From: Neobacillus sp. FSL H8-0543
GTDB lineage: Bacteria > Bacillota > Bacilli > Bacillales > Cytobacillaceae
Direction: 5' to 3'
Length of the DNA: 64,000 bases
Assembly (NCBI RefSeq): GCF_038592905.1
Contig: NZ_CP151943.1
Location: forward strand, 1,150,001 to 1,214,000
Part shown: piece by piece, positions 48,381 to 57,872 of the stretch
Position numbering within the stretch: position 1 is the stretch's first letter
Layout of the letters: each line of letters starts with the position of its first letter
Translations under genes and position numbers: made by a program
The notes under the pieces: model-generated
Told to the model about the DNA's origin: nothing
What the model saw: the letters and a program-made list of their open reading frames with translations, nothing else
Database searches by the model: none

Positions 48381-48953
48381 ATGAAGATGGATAAAATCCT
48401 CCCTTTTACTAAGAACTTACTTAAGAAAGCAGTAAAAAGTGGAGAAATTGTTGTCGATGCTACAGTAGGAAATGGCCATGATACATTATTTTTAGCCGAA
48501 CTTGTTGGAGAATCGGGCAGAGTTTTTGGGTTTGATGTTCAGGAGCAAGCAATTTCTGCAACGAAGGAACGATTGAGCCAGTACGGATACCTTGAACGAG
48601 TAACTATTTTTCATACAGGACATGAACAACTTGAAAAAATGATACCTTCAGAATATCATGGGAAAATAACGGGGGCTGTTTTTAATTTAGGTTATTTGCC
48701 AAATAGTGATAAATCGATTTTCACAAGACCAGAGTCAACGATTTCAGCTGTTGAACAGATGATTTCTGTCTTGGCGCCAGAAGGGATTATTGTCCTTGTG
48801 ATTTATCACGGCTTTCCCGAAGGTGCTGTTGAGCGCGATGCTTTACTAAGCTATTGCCAACAGATTGATCAAAAGACAGCGCATGTTTTAAAATATCAGT
48901 ATATTAACCAACAAAATAATCCGCCCTTTATCATTGCAATCGAGAAAATCTAA
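48381..48953 (+). CDS. ytqB: Class I SAM-dependent methyltransferase YtqB
   Basis: 190-aa Rossmann-fold methyltransferase (rRNA methylase-like DUF). SAM motif I VVDATVGNGHDTLFLAE, motif II RVFGFDVQEQAI, and GAVFNLGYLPNSDKS as the NPPY-like site. B. subtilis YtqB has been studied structurally; recent work on relatives points to tRNA wobble-base 5-position side-chain methylation with a radical SAM partner, which fits the 1-nt spacing to ytqA. The target remains inferred. Confidence 0.88.
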   Translation: MKMDKILPFTKNLLKKAVKSGEIVVDATVGNGHDTLFLAELVGESGRVFGFDVQEQAISATKERLSQYGYLERVTIFHTGHEQLEKMIPSEYHGKITGAVFNLGYLPNSDKSIFTRPESTISAVEQMISVLAPEGIIVLVIYHGFPEGAVERDALLSYCQQIDQKTAHVLKYQYINQQNNPPFIIAIEKI

Positions 48954-48976
48954 AACCAGGCTCAGCCTGGTTTTTT
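48950..48976. terminator. Bidirectional terminator between ytqB and ytpB
   Basis: A 9-bp perfect stem AAACCAGGC (48952-48960) / 48964-48972, 3-nt loop. Confidence 0.8.
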
Positions 48977-50078
48977 ATTTTGATTCAAGATATTTCGGTT
49001 TTCTATTCCCTCGAGTGACAAATGCAGGTAGCCATTTTTGAAAGGATCGGTAGGCAAGTCCATTTATATAGAAAAAATAGCTAACCGAACCGCCAGTTTT
49101 GATCATACTTTTAGCCAATTTGCGGACGTTTTTTTGTTTTCTAACTTTACTGTCAGAGAGATAAATCCCTAACAAACCTCGGTTGATCAATTGGTGAAAC
49201 CTTTTATGTGGCAAATACTCTGTATGTCGATCTGCTTCAAAAACAAAATGCTTTAACCGTTCAAAAAGCGTCTCCTCATTTTCGTAATAAAAACAGAAAT
49301 TCAAGTCCCCACCGGCCTTGTCCTCTTCTTGATCAATAAAATAATCTAGAAGTATATGGAGACCCTGTATGTATGGAAAATAACCCTTACGAATATTTTC
49401 TGCATCACTAGCTTTAAAGTCAGCTCTCATCGCATAGGAAATAAGACAAAAAATCCCTAGTGTTGAACCAGAGCATGCCGAAAATTCATACCATTCCATC
49501 TCAGGAAACCTGTTTTGATGAAGATGGAACCATGCTTCCAAGCGCGGCACCCTCTCGGCTTGGTTTACATGCTTGTGAATTTGCAAATCACAATAGTAGT
49601 CACAAAGTTCCTTAAGGTACTCACTAATTAAGGAGTAATTTTGCAGCTCCCGTAAAACGGTTCTGCAGGTTTCTGTTAAATCATTCAAGTAATTACCATC
49701 GTCTTGATCTTCCCGAAGACGGTAGTAGTTTTTTGGCCCGCTCTCTAAGGTTAGTGCATCTGCCATTGCTTCATGGAGTGCAGCAAAGTCCTCAGGGTCT
49801 AGGGAAGTGCTTCGGTCACAAAGATTATCTAAGTAATCACTAATTGTTTGATAGGCAACAATAAATTCTACCGCTTTTTTATATTCTTTCATTGCCATGA
49901 GGGCAAGAATACCTCCCCCTTCACAATGAAAGGTTTTATGTTTGATGCTCGCAAGTGCCTGGGTTCTTAACTCTGGATTAGGAATATTTTCTGCCCTCTC
50001 TGTCCATTTATTAAGCTCTTGATGAACGGCTGGAATAATTCGTCGATATATCTTGGACATTAAGCTGATGGGCATCAC
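48975..50078 (-). CDS. ytpB: Tetraprenyl-beta-curcumene synthase YtpB
   Basis: DUF2600 terpene synthase (367 aa) that cyclises all-trans heptaprenyl/tetraprenyl-type diphosphates to sesquarterpene precursors in Bacillus. No classic DDxxD, but acid clusters such as TISDYLDNLCDR and LREDQDDGNYLNDLTE are family features. GTG start 8 nt after AGGAGGGAG. Downstream of ytpA by 18 nt, as in B. subtilis. Confidence 0.9.
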   Translation of the reverse strand: MMPISLMSKIYRRIIPAVHQELNKWTERAENIPNPELRTQALASIKHKTFHCEGGGILALMAMKEYKKAVEFIVAYQTISDYLDNLCDRSTSLDPEDFAALHEAMADALTLESGPKNYYRLREDQDDGNYLNDLTETCRTVLRELQNYSLISEYLKELCDYYCDLQIHKHVNQAERVPRLEAWFHLHQNRFPEMEWYEFSACSGSTLGIFCLISYAMRADFKASDAENIRKGYFPYIQGLHILLDYFIDQEEDKAGGDLNFCFYYENEETLFERLKHFVFEADRHTEYLPHKRFHQLINRGLLGIYLSDSKVRKQKNVRKLAKSMIKTGGSVSYFFYINGLAYRSFQKWLPAFVTRGNRKPKYLESK

Positions 50079-50096
50079 CTGAAAATCTCCCTCCTT

Positions 50097-50900
50097 TTAT
50101 ACAATATAGCCTATTGCTTTTAATTGGCTGGTGACAAAATCCTTAGCATACTCGAATATATCTTCCCGTTCAGGTTCATTAAAGATTTCGTGGTAACATT
50201 TCGGCCACACCTTAAATCTTTTCTCTGATAATGGAGCTTGATTAAACCAATCCTTTACTGCATCTTTATTCACAATTTTATCATCACCCGCTTGCATGAC
50301 CAGCATTGGCACATCTTGCGTTTTATCCATAACAAGAAATGCCTGCTTAATTGCGGCTGCTAACTCCCGATACCATCTTACCGAGACTTTCGTAATATAG
50401 AGAGTATCACCTGAATCTGCTTCCCATACCTCTTCGTTTCTCGTAGCCATCTTAACTGTTAAACCCGAGTTCATTCGTAAGGTAGGAAAAACTACATTTA
50501 TTGGATGTGATAGAGCATCTAAAAACTTTGATGGGGTATGAATTAGTCCTAGACAGGGTGAAGAAAGGATCACACCGGCTATATCGAGTTTTTCTTCCTG
50601 TAAGAGGCGAATGGTAATTAGCCCGCCCATACTATGTCCTAGCAGAAATACTGGCAAGTCATATTGATAGGCAGCCTTTATCCAATCTTTAACTTCAATT
50701 AAATATTCGTTGAAGGAATCGATATGGCCCCTGCGGGATCTTGTTGTCATACCTTGCCCGGGAAGGTCACCCATAATGACATGAAAACCTGATAAACGCC
50801 ACATTTCAATTAACCAACCATAGCGGCGGTGATGCTCCATTGCGCCATGAATCATCACAATGACCGCTTTCGCTTCCCCTTCAGCTTCCCACTTCCACAT
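50097..50900 (-). CDS. ytpA: Alpha/beta hydrolase, lysophospholipase/monoacylglycerol lipase-like YtpA
   Basis: 267 aa. Nucleophile elbow GHSMGG, HGAMEHHRRYG oxyanion loop and late DKIVNKDAV and CYHEIFNEPERE (Asp and His of the triad). In B. subtilis YtpA produces the lysophospholipid antibiotic bacilysocin. AGGAGG 7 nt upstream. First gene of ytpA-ytpB. Confidence 0.9.
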   Translation of the reverse strand: MWKWEAEGEAKAVIVMIHGAMEHHRRYGWLIEMWRLSGFHVIMGDLPGQGMTTRSRRGHIDSFNEYLIEVKDWIKAAYQYDLPVFLLGHSMGGLITIRLLQEEKLDIAGVILSSPCLGLIHTPSKFLDALSHPINVVFPTLRMNSGLTVKMATRNEEVWEADSGDTLYITKVSVRWYRELAAAIKQAFLVMDKTQDVPMLVMQAGDDKIVNKDAVKDWFNQAPLSEKRFKVWPKCYHEIFNEPEREDIFEYAKDFVTSQLKAIGYIV

Positions 50901-51077
50901 ATTCCTTCCTCCTAGAAAAATTGTCCATTCTATATGTTATTACTTATTTTAACATAATACGTCCCAGGGTCGTAAATTATGGTCAATCTTAATCCAAGCT
51001 TTAAGGCAAAAAGCTTTTAATTTACAGGTATGTTTAGTTAAAATTAAATCAGCCTATCAAGTAAAAAGGAGAATATT

Positions 51078-51590
51078 ATGATCTATCCATACAAAGGGAA
51101 GTATCCAAAAATTGCAGACTCAGTATTTATTGCTGATTATACAACAATCACCGGAGATGTTGAAATCGGTGAAGAATCAAGCGTTTGGTTCAATACGGTC
51201 ATCAGAGGTGATGTTGCATCAACCAAAATTGGGAAAAAAGTAAACATCCAAGACAACTCAGTATTGCATCAAAGCCCAAACAATCCTTTAATTTTAGAAG
51301 ATGAAGTGACCATTGGACATCAAGTCATTCTGCATAGCTGTATTGTCAGAAAAAAAGCGTTAATTGGCATGGGTTCGATTGTTCTTGATCAAGCTGAAAT
51401 TGGTGAAGGAGCATTTATAGGTGCAGGGAGCCTTGTAGCCCAAGGAAAGAAGATTCCCCCTAATACACTAGCATTTGGCAGGCCAGCAAAAGTTATTAGA
51501 GAATTGAATGATGAGGATAGAAAGGATATGAATAGAATATTTACAGAATATGCCGAAAAGGCGCAGTATTATAAGTCATTACAAAATTAA
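51078..51590 (+). CDS. ytoA: Gamma-carbonic-anhydrase-like hexapeptide protein YtoA
   Basis: 170-aa left-handed beta-helix of repeated hexapeptides (VFIADYTTITGDVEIGEESSVW onward). Zinc-binding His are retained: QDNSVLHQS, TIGHQVILHSC. Such proteins are carbonic anhydrase-like or acyl-carrying; activity is uncertain. Converges on asnB with repeat array B between. Confidence 0.9.
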   Translation: MIYPYKGKYPKIADSVFIADYTTITGDVEIGEESSVWFNTVIRGDVASTKIGKKVNIQDNSVLHQSPNNPLILEDEVTIGHQVILHSCIVRKKALIGMGSIVLDQAEIGEGAFIGAGSLVAQGKKIPPNTLAFGRPAKVIRELNDEDRKDMNRIFTEYAEKAQYYKSLQN

Positions 51591-51613
51591 CTTGTTGGAT
51601 TGGCCATAAATTC

Positions 51614-51985
51614 TCGTTAAGAGAGCTTTTTTGAAGACATTTCACCGGTTTCCTTGTTGTGTTTTGTCTTTAAGAGAGCTTATTGAAGACATTTCACCAG
51701 CTGCCCTCTTGGGTTTTGTCTTTAAGAGAGCTTATTGAAGACATTTCACCGGTTTCCTTGTTGTGTTTTGTCTTTAAGAAAGCTTATTAAAGACATTTCA
51801 CCGGCTTCCTTGTTGTGTTTTGTCTTTAACAGAGCTTATTGAAGACATTTCACCGACTGCCCTCTTGAGTTTTGTCTTTAAGAGAGCTTATTGAAGACAT
51901 TTCACTTATTTCCTCATAGGGTTTTGTCCTTAAGAAAACTCCTTAAAGACATTTCATCGGTTCCCTTGTTGGGTTTTGTCCTTTA
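51614..51985. repeat. Tandem repeat array B, exact 52-bp period, about seven units
   Basis: Unit markers GAGAGCTT or variants start at 51621, 51674, 51726, 51778, 51830, 51882 and 51934. Each unit has AAGACATTTCACC and TTTTGTCTTTAA; AAGACA and TGTCTT can pair across most of a unit. It fills the 409-bp gap between convergent ytoA and asnB. No gene is supported. Confidence 0.95.
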
Positions 51986-51999
51986 ATTTAATGAAGCCC

Positions 52000-53904
52000 T
52001 TATATTTCCATTGTTTGATGAGTTTTTCCCCATTGGAAATCGCTTTGAAATGCATACTTCTCTTCTACATAAACCTGATGCCAGAGCATAAACATCAGAA
52101 CCGTCCAAATTTTACGGCTATAATCGAACTTTCCCTGACAATGATCATCGAATATTTTTAACAAGTATGTTTTATTTATTAAATGATCTGTGTTGCTCTC
52201 ACGGATGATTCCTTTAGCCCAATCATTCATCTCGTCCTTCAGCCAATGACGAATCGGTACCGGAAAACCAAGCTTTTTTCGGCTGAGTACATGGTCAGGA
52301 ACGATTCCCTCAAACGCTTTTCGGAGAATATATTTTGTTGTCCCGCTTGTAGTCTTCAATCTGGCTGGTATTTTAGAAGCGACATCAAACACCGCTTTAT
52401 CTAAAAAGGGAACACGCAGCTCTAGCGAATGAGCCATCGTCATTTTATCGGCCTTAAGTAAAATATCCCCACGCAACCATGTATGAATATCAATATATTG
52501 CATCTGTTCAACCGCATTATATCCCAAAGATTCTTGATAAAGCAGTTTAGTGATATCTGTAAAATTTATCCCTTCCCGGTAATTAACCAATAGCTTCCGT
52601 TTTTCCTTTTCAGAAAACATCTTTGCATTTCCAATATATCGTTTTTCTATTGGAGTTACACCGCGCTCAATAAAGCTTTTTCCCTTCATTCCTTCTGGTA
52701 GCATTCTCGCTGCCCATCTTAAAAACGTTTTTATTACACGCGGGATTTTATTAAATATCCTTAGTGAATGTGGCTCACGATAAATATTGTAGCCGCCAAA
52801 AAGTTCATCAGCCCCCTCGCCTGATAAGACAACTTTTACATGCCTTTTTGCCTCACGAGCGACGAAATAGAGGGGAACACAAGCTGGGTCAGCAAGTGGG
52901 TCATCCATATGCCAGATGATTTTTGGCAGTTCCTCCATATACTCTTCAGGCGTAATAACATAGCTTATATTCTCCACTCCAAGTTTTGCAGCTGATTCTT
53001 TGGCCACATCAATTTCACTAAACCCATTTCGTTGAAACCCCACAGAAAAGGTTTTAATAGCAGGATGAAAGTCCTTTGCAATTGAAGCAATAATAGTTGA
53101 ATCAATTCCACCTGAAAGGAAAGAGCCTACTGGCACATCTGCCCGCATATGAAGTTTAACTGAATCAATCAAAACTTCCTTAATCTCATTGACAAAGTCC
53201 GTTTCAGACTTATTTGCTGGCTTAAAACTTGCCTTCCAATACTTAAGAATGTTTATTGGAGACCCGATTCTCTTAGTGAAATAACATCCTGGTTCGAGCT
53301 TTTTGATTCCAGCAGAAAGGGTGTCTGGTTCTGGAACATATTGATAGGTTAGATAATGCTGTAAGGAATCCAAGTTCAGTTCAGCTTTTTCCAACGCAAG
53401 CAGGATGCTTTTTTTCTCCGAAGCAAAATAGGTTCGTCCATTCCCCTCGTAGTGAAAAAAGGGCTTGATGCCAAAGCGGTCTCGGGCACCAAATAAAACC
53501 TGAACCTGTTTATCCCAAATGACGAACGTAAACATCCCGCGAAGCTTGTTTACTGCCTTTTCTCTTAGCTGGCTATAAAGGGCTACGATAACCTCTGTGT
53601 CGCTGTTAGTTGCAAATGTTAATCCGTTTTGTTGAAGCTCTTGGCGTAGTTCAAGGTAGTTATAAATTTCCCCATTAAAAATTATCCAATAGCGCTCGTT
53701 TTCGTATGTAAGCGGCTGATGCCCATTTTCAATATCAATGATACTTAGCCGGCGAAAACCAAATTGAATAAACTCATCCTGATAATAACCTTCATCATCA
53801 GGACCCCGATGAGTAATCATTTCGTTCATTTTTTTAAAGAGTTCATTTCCCTCATCATTATCCGTTTGCGCATTGTCATTTATACAGCCAATAAACCCGC
53901 ACAT
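52000..53904 (-). CDS. asnB: Asparagine synthetase, glutamine-hydrolysing
   Basis: 634 aa. The N-terminal glutaminase begins MCGFIGCIND with nucleophile Cys2 and has NGEIYNYLELR; ammonia passes to the C-terminal AMP-forming domain with SGGIDSTIIASIA (PP-loop) and LSGEGADELFGGY. It converts aspartate to asparagine in the cytoplasm; the length fits the B. subtilis AsnB vegetative enzyme. Order asnB-metK-pckA is as in B. subtilis. AGGTGA ribosome site. Confidence 0.95.
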   Translation of the reverse strand: MCGFIGCINDNAQTDNDEGNELFKKMNEMITHRGPDDEGYYQDEFIQFGFRRLSIIDIENGHQPLTYENERYWIIFNGEIYNYLELRQELQQNGLTFATNSDTEVIVALYSQLREKAVNKLRGMFTFVIWDKQVQVLFGARDRFGIKPFFHYEGNGRTYFASEKKSILLALEKAELNLDSLQHYLTYQYVPEPDTLSAGIKKLEPGCYFTKRIGSPINILKYWKASFKPANKSETDFVNEIKEVLIDSVKLHMRADVPVGSFLSGGIDSTIIASIAKDFHPAIKTFSVGFQRNGFSEIDVAKESAAKLGVENISYVITPEEYMEELPKIIWHMDDPLADPACVPLYFVAREAKRHVKVVLSGEGADELFGGYNIYREPHSLRIFNKIPRVIKTFLRWAARMLPEGMKGKSFIERGVTPIEKRYIGNAKMFSEKEKRKLLVNYREGINFTDITKLLYQESLGYNAVEQMQYIDIHTWLRGDILLKADKMTMAHSLELRVPFLDKAVFDVASKIPARLKTTSGTTKYILRKAFEGIVPDHVLSRKKLGFPVPIRHWLKDEMNDWAKGIIRESNTDHLINKTYLLKIFDDHCQGKFDYSRKIWTVLMFMLWHQVYVEEKYAFQSDFQWGKTHQTMEI

Positions 53905-54004
53905 TTACAGATCACCTCACTAGTTATTTCACCATTTCACACAAAAATCGACTGATTGGTCTTAAACATTCTATTCTGTCTCTCTTGATGTAAGAATTAG
54001 AAGG

Positions 54005-54047
54005 CAAAAAAAAGAGGAGGCTGCAAAATTATTTGCAACTTCCTCTC
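54005..54047 (-). terminator. Terminator of metK
   Basis: Minus strand: a long imperfect stem, GAGAGGAAGTTGCA with TGCAGCCTCCTC, followed by eight T. Confidence 0.85.
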
Positions 54048-54069
54048 TTTGGTATTCCTATAACTTTTC

Positions 54070-55269
54070 TTAAAGACTTGCTTGTTGACGCAGGGTGTCA
54101 GCTTTATCCGTACGCTCCCATGGCAAATCAACATCTGTACGGCCAAAATGTCCATATGCTGCTGTTTGCTTGTAAATAGGTTTACGAAGATCAAGCATGT
54201 TAATGATTCCTGCAGGGCGAAGGTCGAAGTTCTCACCAACAAGGTCAACTAAAACTTCTTCACTAACTGTTCCTGTTCCAAAAGTTGCAACAGAAATTGA
54301 TACTGGTCTAGCTACACCAATTGCATATGCCAGCTGCACTTCACACTTGTCTGCAAGGCCAGCTGCAACAATATTTTTTGCAACATAACGTGCTGCATAA
54401 GCTGCAGAACGGTCAACCTTTGTTGGATCCTTACCAGAGAATGCACCGCCACCATGACGAGCATATCCGCCATAAGTATCTACAATTATTTTACGGCCTG
54501 TCAAACCAGCATCCCCTTGAGGTCCGCCAATTACGAAACGTCCTGTTGGGTTGATAAAGTATTTTGTATTTTCATCAATTAGTTCTTTAGGTACAACTGG
54601 ATTAATAACATATTCTTTCAGATTACGCTGGATTTGCTCTAACGTTACCTCTGGATTATGTTGTGTTGAGATTACGATTGTATCAATCCGTACTGGTGTG
54701 TCATTTTCATCATACTCAACGGTTACTTGGGTTTTTCCATCTGGACGAAGGTATTCAAGAACTTTATCTTTACGTACCTCTGTTAACTTACGTGCAAGTT
54801 TATGTGCTAATGATATTGGAAGCGGCATTAGTTCAGCTGTTTCATTACATGCATAACCAAACATTAAACCTTGGTCTCCAGCACCAATAGCTTCGATTTC
54901 TTCATCTGACATTAGACCTTCACGTGCTTCAAGTGCCTGGTCAACACCCATTGCAATATCAGGGCTTTGTTCGCCTATAGAAGTTAATACAGCACATGTC
55001 TCTGAGTCAAAGCCATATTTCGCACGATCATAGCCAATTCCTTTAATCGTTTCACGAACAATTTTTGGAATGTCCACGTATGTAGAAGTAGTGATTTCCC
55101 CTGCTACTAGGACTAATCCGGTAGTAACTGATGTTTCAGCCGCAACACGAGCATTGGCATCCTTAGCTAATATTGCATCTAGTATCGAATCAGAAATCTG
55201 GTCACACATCTTATCAGGATGACCTTCAGTTACTGACTCAGAAGTGAACAAACGACGTTTTGTTGACAT
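54070..55269 (-). CDS. metK: S-adenosylmethionine synthetase
   Basis: Makes SAM from methionine and ATP. 399 aa, three-domain fold. Signatures [12 protein letters not shown] (ATP), [13 protein letters not shown], and [19 protein letters not shown] (phosphate loop). It is controlled by the S-box leader at 55433-55614. It supplies SAM to the trmB, speD and ytqB products seen in this window; LuxS recycles the product side. Confidence 0.97.
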   Translation of the reverse strand: MSTKRRLFTSESVTEGHPDKMCDQISDSILDAILAKDANARVAAETSVTTGLVLVAGEITTSTYVDIPKIVRETIKGIGYDRAKYGFDSETCAVLTSIGEQSPDIAMGVDQALEAREGLMSDEEIEAIGAGDQGLMFGYACNETAELMPLPISLAHKLARKLTEVRKDKVLEYLRPDGKTQVTVEYDENDTPVRIDTIVISTQHNPEVTLEQIQRNLKEYVINPVVPKELIDENTKYFINPTGRFVIGGPQGDAGLTGRKIIVDTYGGYARHGGGAFSGKDPTKVDRSAAYAARYVAKNIVAAGLADKCEVQLAYAIGVARPVSISVATFGTGTVSEEVLVDLVGENFDLRPAGIINMLDLRKPIYKQTAAYGHFGRTDVDLPWERTDKADTLRQQASL

Positions 55270-55432
55270 CTGAATTCCTCCTATATCTTATGAGATTGAA
55301 TCAAGGTTCTATGAAGGTTACAGGAATTCTTCTTGAACATTGACATTGATACGGTACTCATTTCCTTAGTATGAAATAAACTAACGATTTTTATTAGAAA
55401 CTATTATCATCATAAAAGGACTTATACAAAAC

Positions 55433-55628
55433 AAAAAACCTTACCACTTGAGGAAAGGTTGTTTTCGGCCTTTCGCTCTTATCGTTCAAGGTCATAGCCT
55501 TGCGTCAGATTAGCACCTTCGCATATGAAATGAATCAATTACACAATCATTCTTTTCATTTTGCAGGTTGCTGGGTTTCATAGGGCCTGTCCCTCCACCA
55601 GCTCAGGATAAGAGAGTATCCGTTCAAA
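55433..55628 (-). promoter_or_regulatory. SAM-I (S-box) riboswitch leader of metK
   Basis: Minus strand P1 CTCTTATC (55614-55607 side) pairs with 55483-55476. Conserved GAGGGACAGGCCCTATGAAACCC-type core, GGTGC and CTGAC-like elements lie inside. Terminator AACCTT-loop-AAGGTT plus T-run is at 55460-55433. SAM binding should shut metK off. Confidence 0.95.
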
Positions 55629-55633
55629 TTAAA

Positions 55634-55662
55634 ATAATACGGAACATGTCGAACATTGTCAA
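55634..55662 (-). promoter_or_regulatory. SigA promoter of metK
   Basis: Minus strand TTGACA (55662-55657), 17 nt, TATTAT (55639-55634), just upstream of the S-box. Confidence 0.85.
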
Positions 55663-55768
55663 TGACTTTTTCAAGGATTCAATGGTAAAAAACAGAAATT
55701 TTAACATTAATAACGTATAGTATTATTACAGCCTAATTTCACCGAATAGTATAGACTATTCAGACTAA

Positions 55769-55779
55769 TGTGTTATACT
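55769..55779 (+). promoter_or_regulatory. CcpN-type operator / -10 region of pckA
   Basis: TGTGTTATACT fits the CcpN motif TRTGHYATAYW and contains the -10 TATACT; TAGACT lies 16 nt upstream. CcpN represses pckA and gapB on glucose in B. subtilis. Confidence 0.5.
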
Positions 55780-55830
55780 TTTTATAATTAAATCTTGGTA
55801 AAAAACATTGTAAAGGAAGGGTTAGCGTAG

Positions 55831-57417
55831 ATGAATTCTGTTCATATCCCAAATGCATTAAGCTTACTATTAAAGGAAAATCATGTCCAAATGCAATTAT
55901 CTGTCCCTCAACTAGTAGAAAAAATCTTATCACGAAATGAAGGTGTATTAACCTCCACTGGTGCCATAAGTGTTTCAACTGGAAAATATACAGGACGTTC
56001 CCCTCAAGACAAATTTATAGTTGTAGAAGAGTCCATAAAGGATAAAATTGCTTGGGGCTCATTAAATCAGCCGATTTCCGAGGAAGTATTTAAAAACCTT
56101 TATCAAAAGGTTACTGCTTATTTAAAACAAGCAAATGAAGTTTTCGTATTTAAAGGATTTGCCGGGGCTGACAAGAAATCGCAATTGCCTATTCAGGTAG
56201 TAACGGAATTTGCATGGCATAACTTGTTTGCTCATCAATTATTTATTCGTCCCAGTGAAGAAGAGTTGTTAGCACATAAAACTGGATTCAATGTTATCTG
56301 TGCACCAAACTTCAAGGCTGACCCCCTAATTGACGGGACAAATTCTGAAACATTTATCATTATCTCTTTCGAACAACGAACCGTTTTAATTGGCGGTACA
56401 GAATATGCAGGTGAAATGAAGAAAGCAATCTTCTCTGTAATGAACTTCATTTTACCTGAAAATAATATTTTATCGATGCACTGTTCAGCAAATGTTGGTT
56501 TTGAGGGTGATGTCGCCCTTTTCTTTGGGCTATCTGGTACAGGAAAAACCACATTGTCTGCTGACCCAAAACGCCGGTTGATTGGTGATGATGAGCACGG
56601 GTGGTCACCGCATGGTGTCTTTAATATTGAGGGTGGCTGCTATGCAAAGACCATTAATCTGTCCCGTGAAAAAGAACCGCAAATCTTTGAGGCCATCCAT
56701 TTTGGATCAGTCCTTGAAAATGTTATGGTTATGCCTGAATCAAGAATTGCTGATTATGATGATGGGTCATTAACGGAAAATACCCGTGCAGCCTACCCGA
56801 TTCAAGCAATTGATAATATTGTTCTGCCTAGTATTGCTGGGCATCCGAACACGATTGTTTTTTTAACAGCTGATGCTTTTGGTGTATTGCCGCCAATTTC
56901 AAAATTAACAAAGGAACAAGCGATGTATCATTTCTTAAGCGGCTATACGTCAAAGCTTGCAGGAACGGAAAGAGGAGTAACCTCACCGGAAGCAACCTTC
57001 TCTACCTGCTTTGGTGCACCATTCCTTCCACTTCCAGCAACACGCTATGCAAAAATGCTTGGCGATAAAATTCTTGAGCATAACGCGAAGGTTTACCTTG
57101 TGAATACCGGCTGGACTGGCGGGGAATATGGTGTTGGCAGCCGAATGAAGCTTTCTTATACAAGAGCAATGGTGCAAGCTGCACTTGAAGGGGAACTTGA
57201 CACTGTTGAAACGGTTAGAGATGAAATTTTCGGGTTAAATATACCGCTTCATATTGCTGGTGTTCCCGACGAAGTCCTGCAGCCAAACAAAACGTGGCCT
57301 GATCCAAAAGCCTACGAAATGAAAGCCAAAGAACTGGCTAAAAAATTCCAGGAAAACTTCAAAAAGTTCTCTGATGCACCAGTAGGTGTTGAAGCAAATG
57401 GTGGTCCTATCGTTTAG
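55831..57417 (+). CDS. pckA: Phosphoenolpyruvate carboxykinase (ATP)
   Basis: Converts oxaloacetate and ATP to phosphoenolpyruvate, the first committed gluconeogenic step. 528 aa. ATP loop GLSGTGKT at residues 233-240, GRSPQDKF early, metal site [20 protein letters not shown], and [11 protein letters not shown] late. With acsA it allows growth on acetate. The ribosome site GGAAGGG is about 11 nt from the ATG. Confidence 0.96.
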   Translation: MNSVHIPNALSLLLKENHVQMQLSVPQLVEKILSRNEGVLTSTGAISVSTGKYTGRSPQDKFIVVEESIKDKIAWGSLNQPISEEVFKNLYQKVTAYLKQANEVFVFKGFAGADKKSQLPIQVVTEFAWHNLFAHQLFIRPSEEELLAHKTGFNVICAPNFKADPLIDGTNSETFIIISFEQRTVLIGGTEYAGEMKKAIFSVMNFILPENNILSMHCSANVGFEGDVALFFGLSGTGKTTLSADPKRRLIGDDEHGWSPHGVFNIEGGCYAKTINLSREKEPQIFEAIHFGSVLENVMVMPESRIADYDDGSLTENTRAAYPIQAIDNIVLPSIAGHPNTIVFLTADAFGVLPPISKLTKEQAMYHFLSGYTSKLAGTERGVTSPEATFSTCFGAPFLPLPATRYAKMLGDKILEHNAKVYLVNTGWTGGEYGVGSRMKLSYTRAMVQAALEGELDTVETVRDEIFGLNIPLHIAGVPDEVLQPNKTWPDPKAYEMKAKELAKKFQENFKKFSDAPVGVEANGGPIV

Positions 57418-57453
57418 AATTTGGATTCAACTGAGTAAGAAATTCACTATTTC

Positions 57454-57575
57454 TGACCATGAAGCGGTTATGATGACCGTTTACTTTTAATAATAGCAAT
57501 AGCGGTCACCATGAAGCGCTCATGATGACCGTTTCCTTTTATAAATAGGGAGTGCGGTCACCATGAAGCGATTAA
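57454..57575. repeat. Tandem repeat array C, exact 52-bp period, hairpin units
   Basis: ACCATGAAGCG recurs at 57456, 57508 and 57560. The middle unit forms CGGTCACCATGA (57503-57514), loop AGCGC, TCATGATGACCG (57520-57531): 12-bp stem with one mismatch, then TTTCCTTTT. It may serve as terminator for pckA. Confidence 0.9.
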
Positions 57576-57587
57576 TGGATCACCTGC

Positions 57588-57830
57588 TTAGTTTGTTGAA
57601 TTTAATGCAATTAATTGATAGGTTAATGTCGTTTTACTATGCTCCCATTCCACTTTTTTAATTACAGCTGTTCCGCTTGAGTCACCATCCATTGTTTTTC
57701 TTACATCGATTGGAATATCAATCGGATAAAGTCTGTATCCATCTTTGTTAAGAACAAAAAGGTTCTCTTCCACCCTTGTTTCTCTCCCCTTCGTTACAAT
57801 CATCGTATTCAACTCTAGAGGCATACCCAT
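57588..57830 (-). CDS. ytmB: YtmB, DUF2584 protein
   Basis: 80-aa conserved protein of unknown function (GMPLELNTMIVTKGRE ... DGYRLYPIDIPIDV). Predicted small beta-rich domain. GGAG lies 9 nt upstream. Follows ytmA by 42 nt, same strand. Confidence 0.85.
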   Translation of the reverse strand: MGMPLELNTMIVTKGRETRVEENLFVLNKDGYRLYPIDIPIDVRKTMDGDSSGTAVIKKVEWEHSKTTLTYQLIALNSTN

Positions 57831-57872
57831 TACATTTCACTCCTCTACATCGTCCAAGATACATCTATTTTA

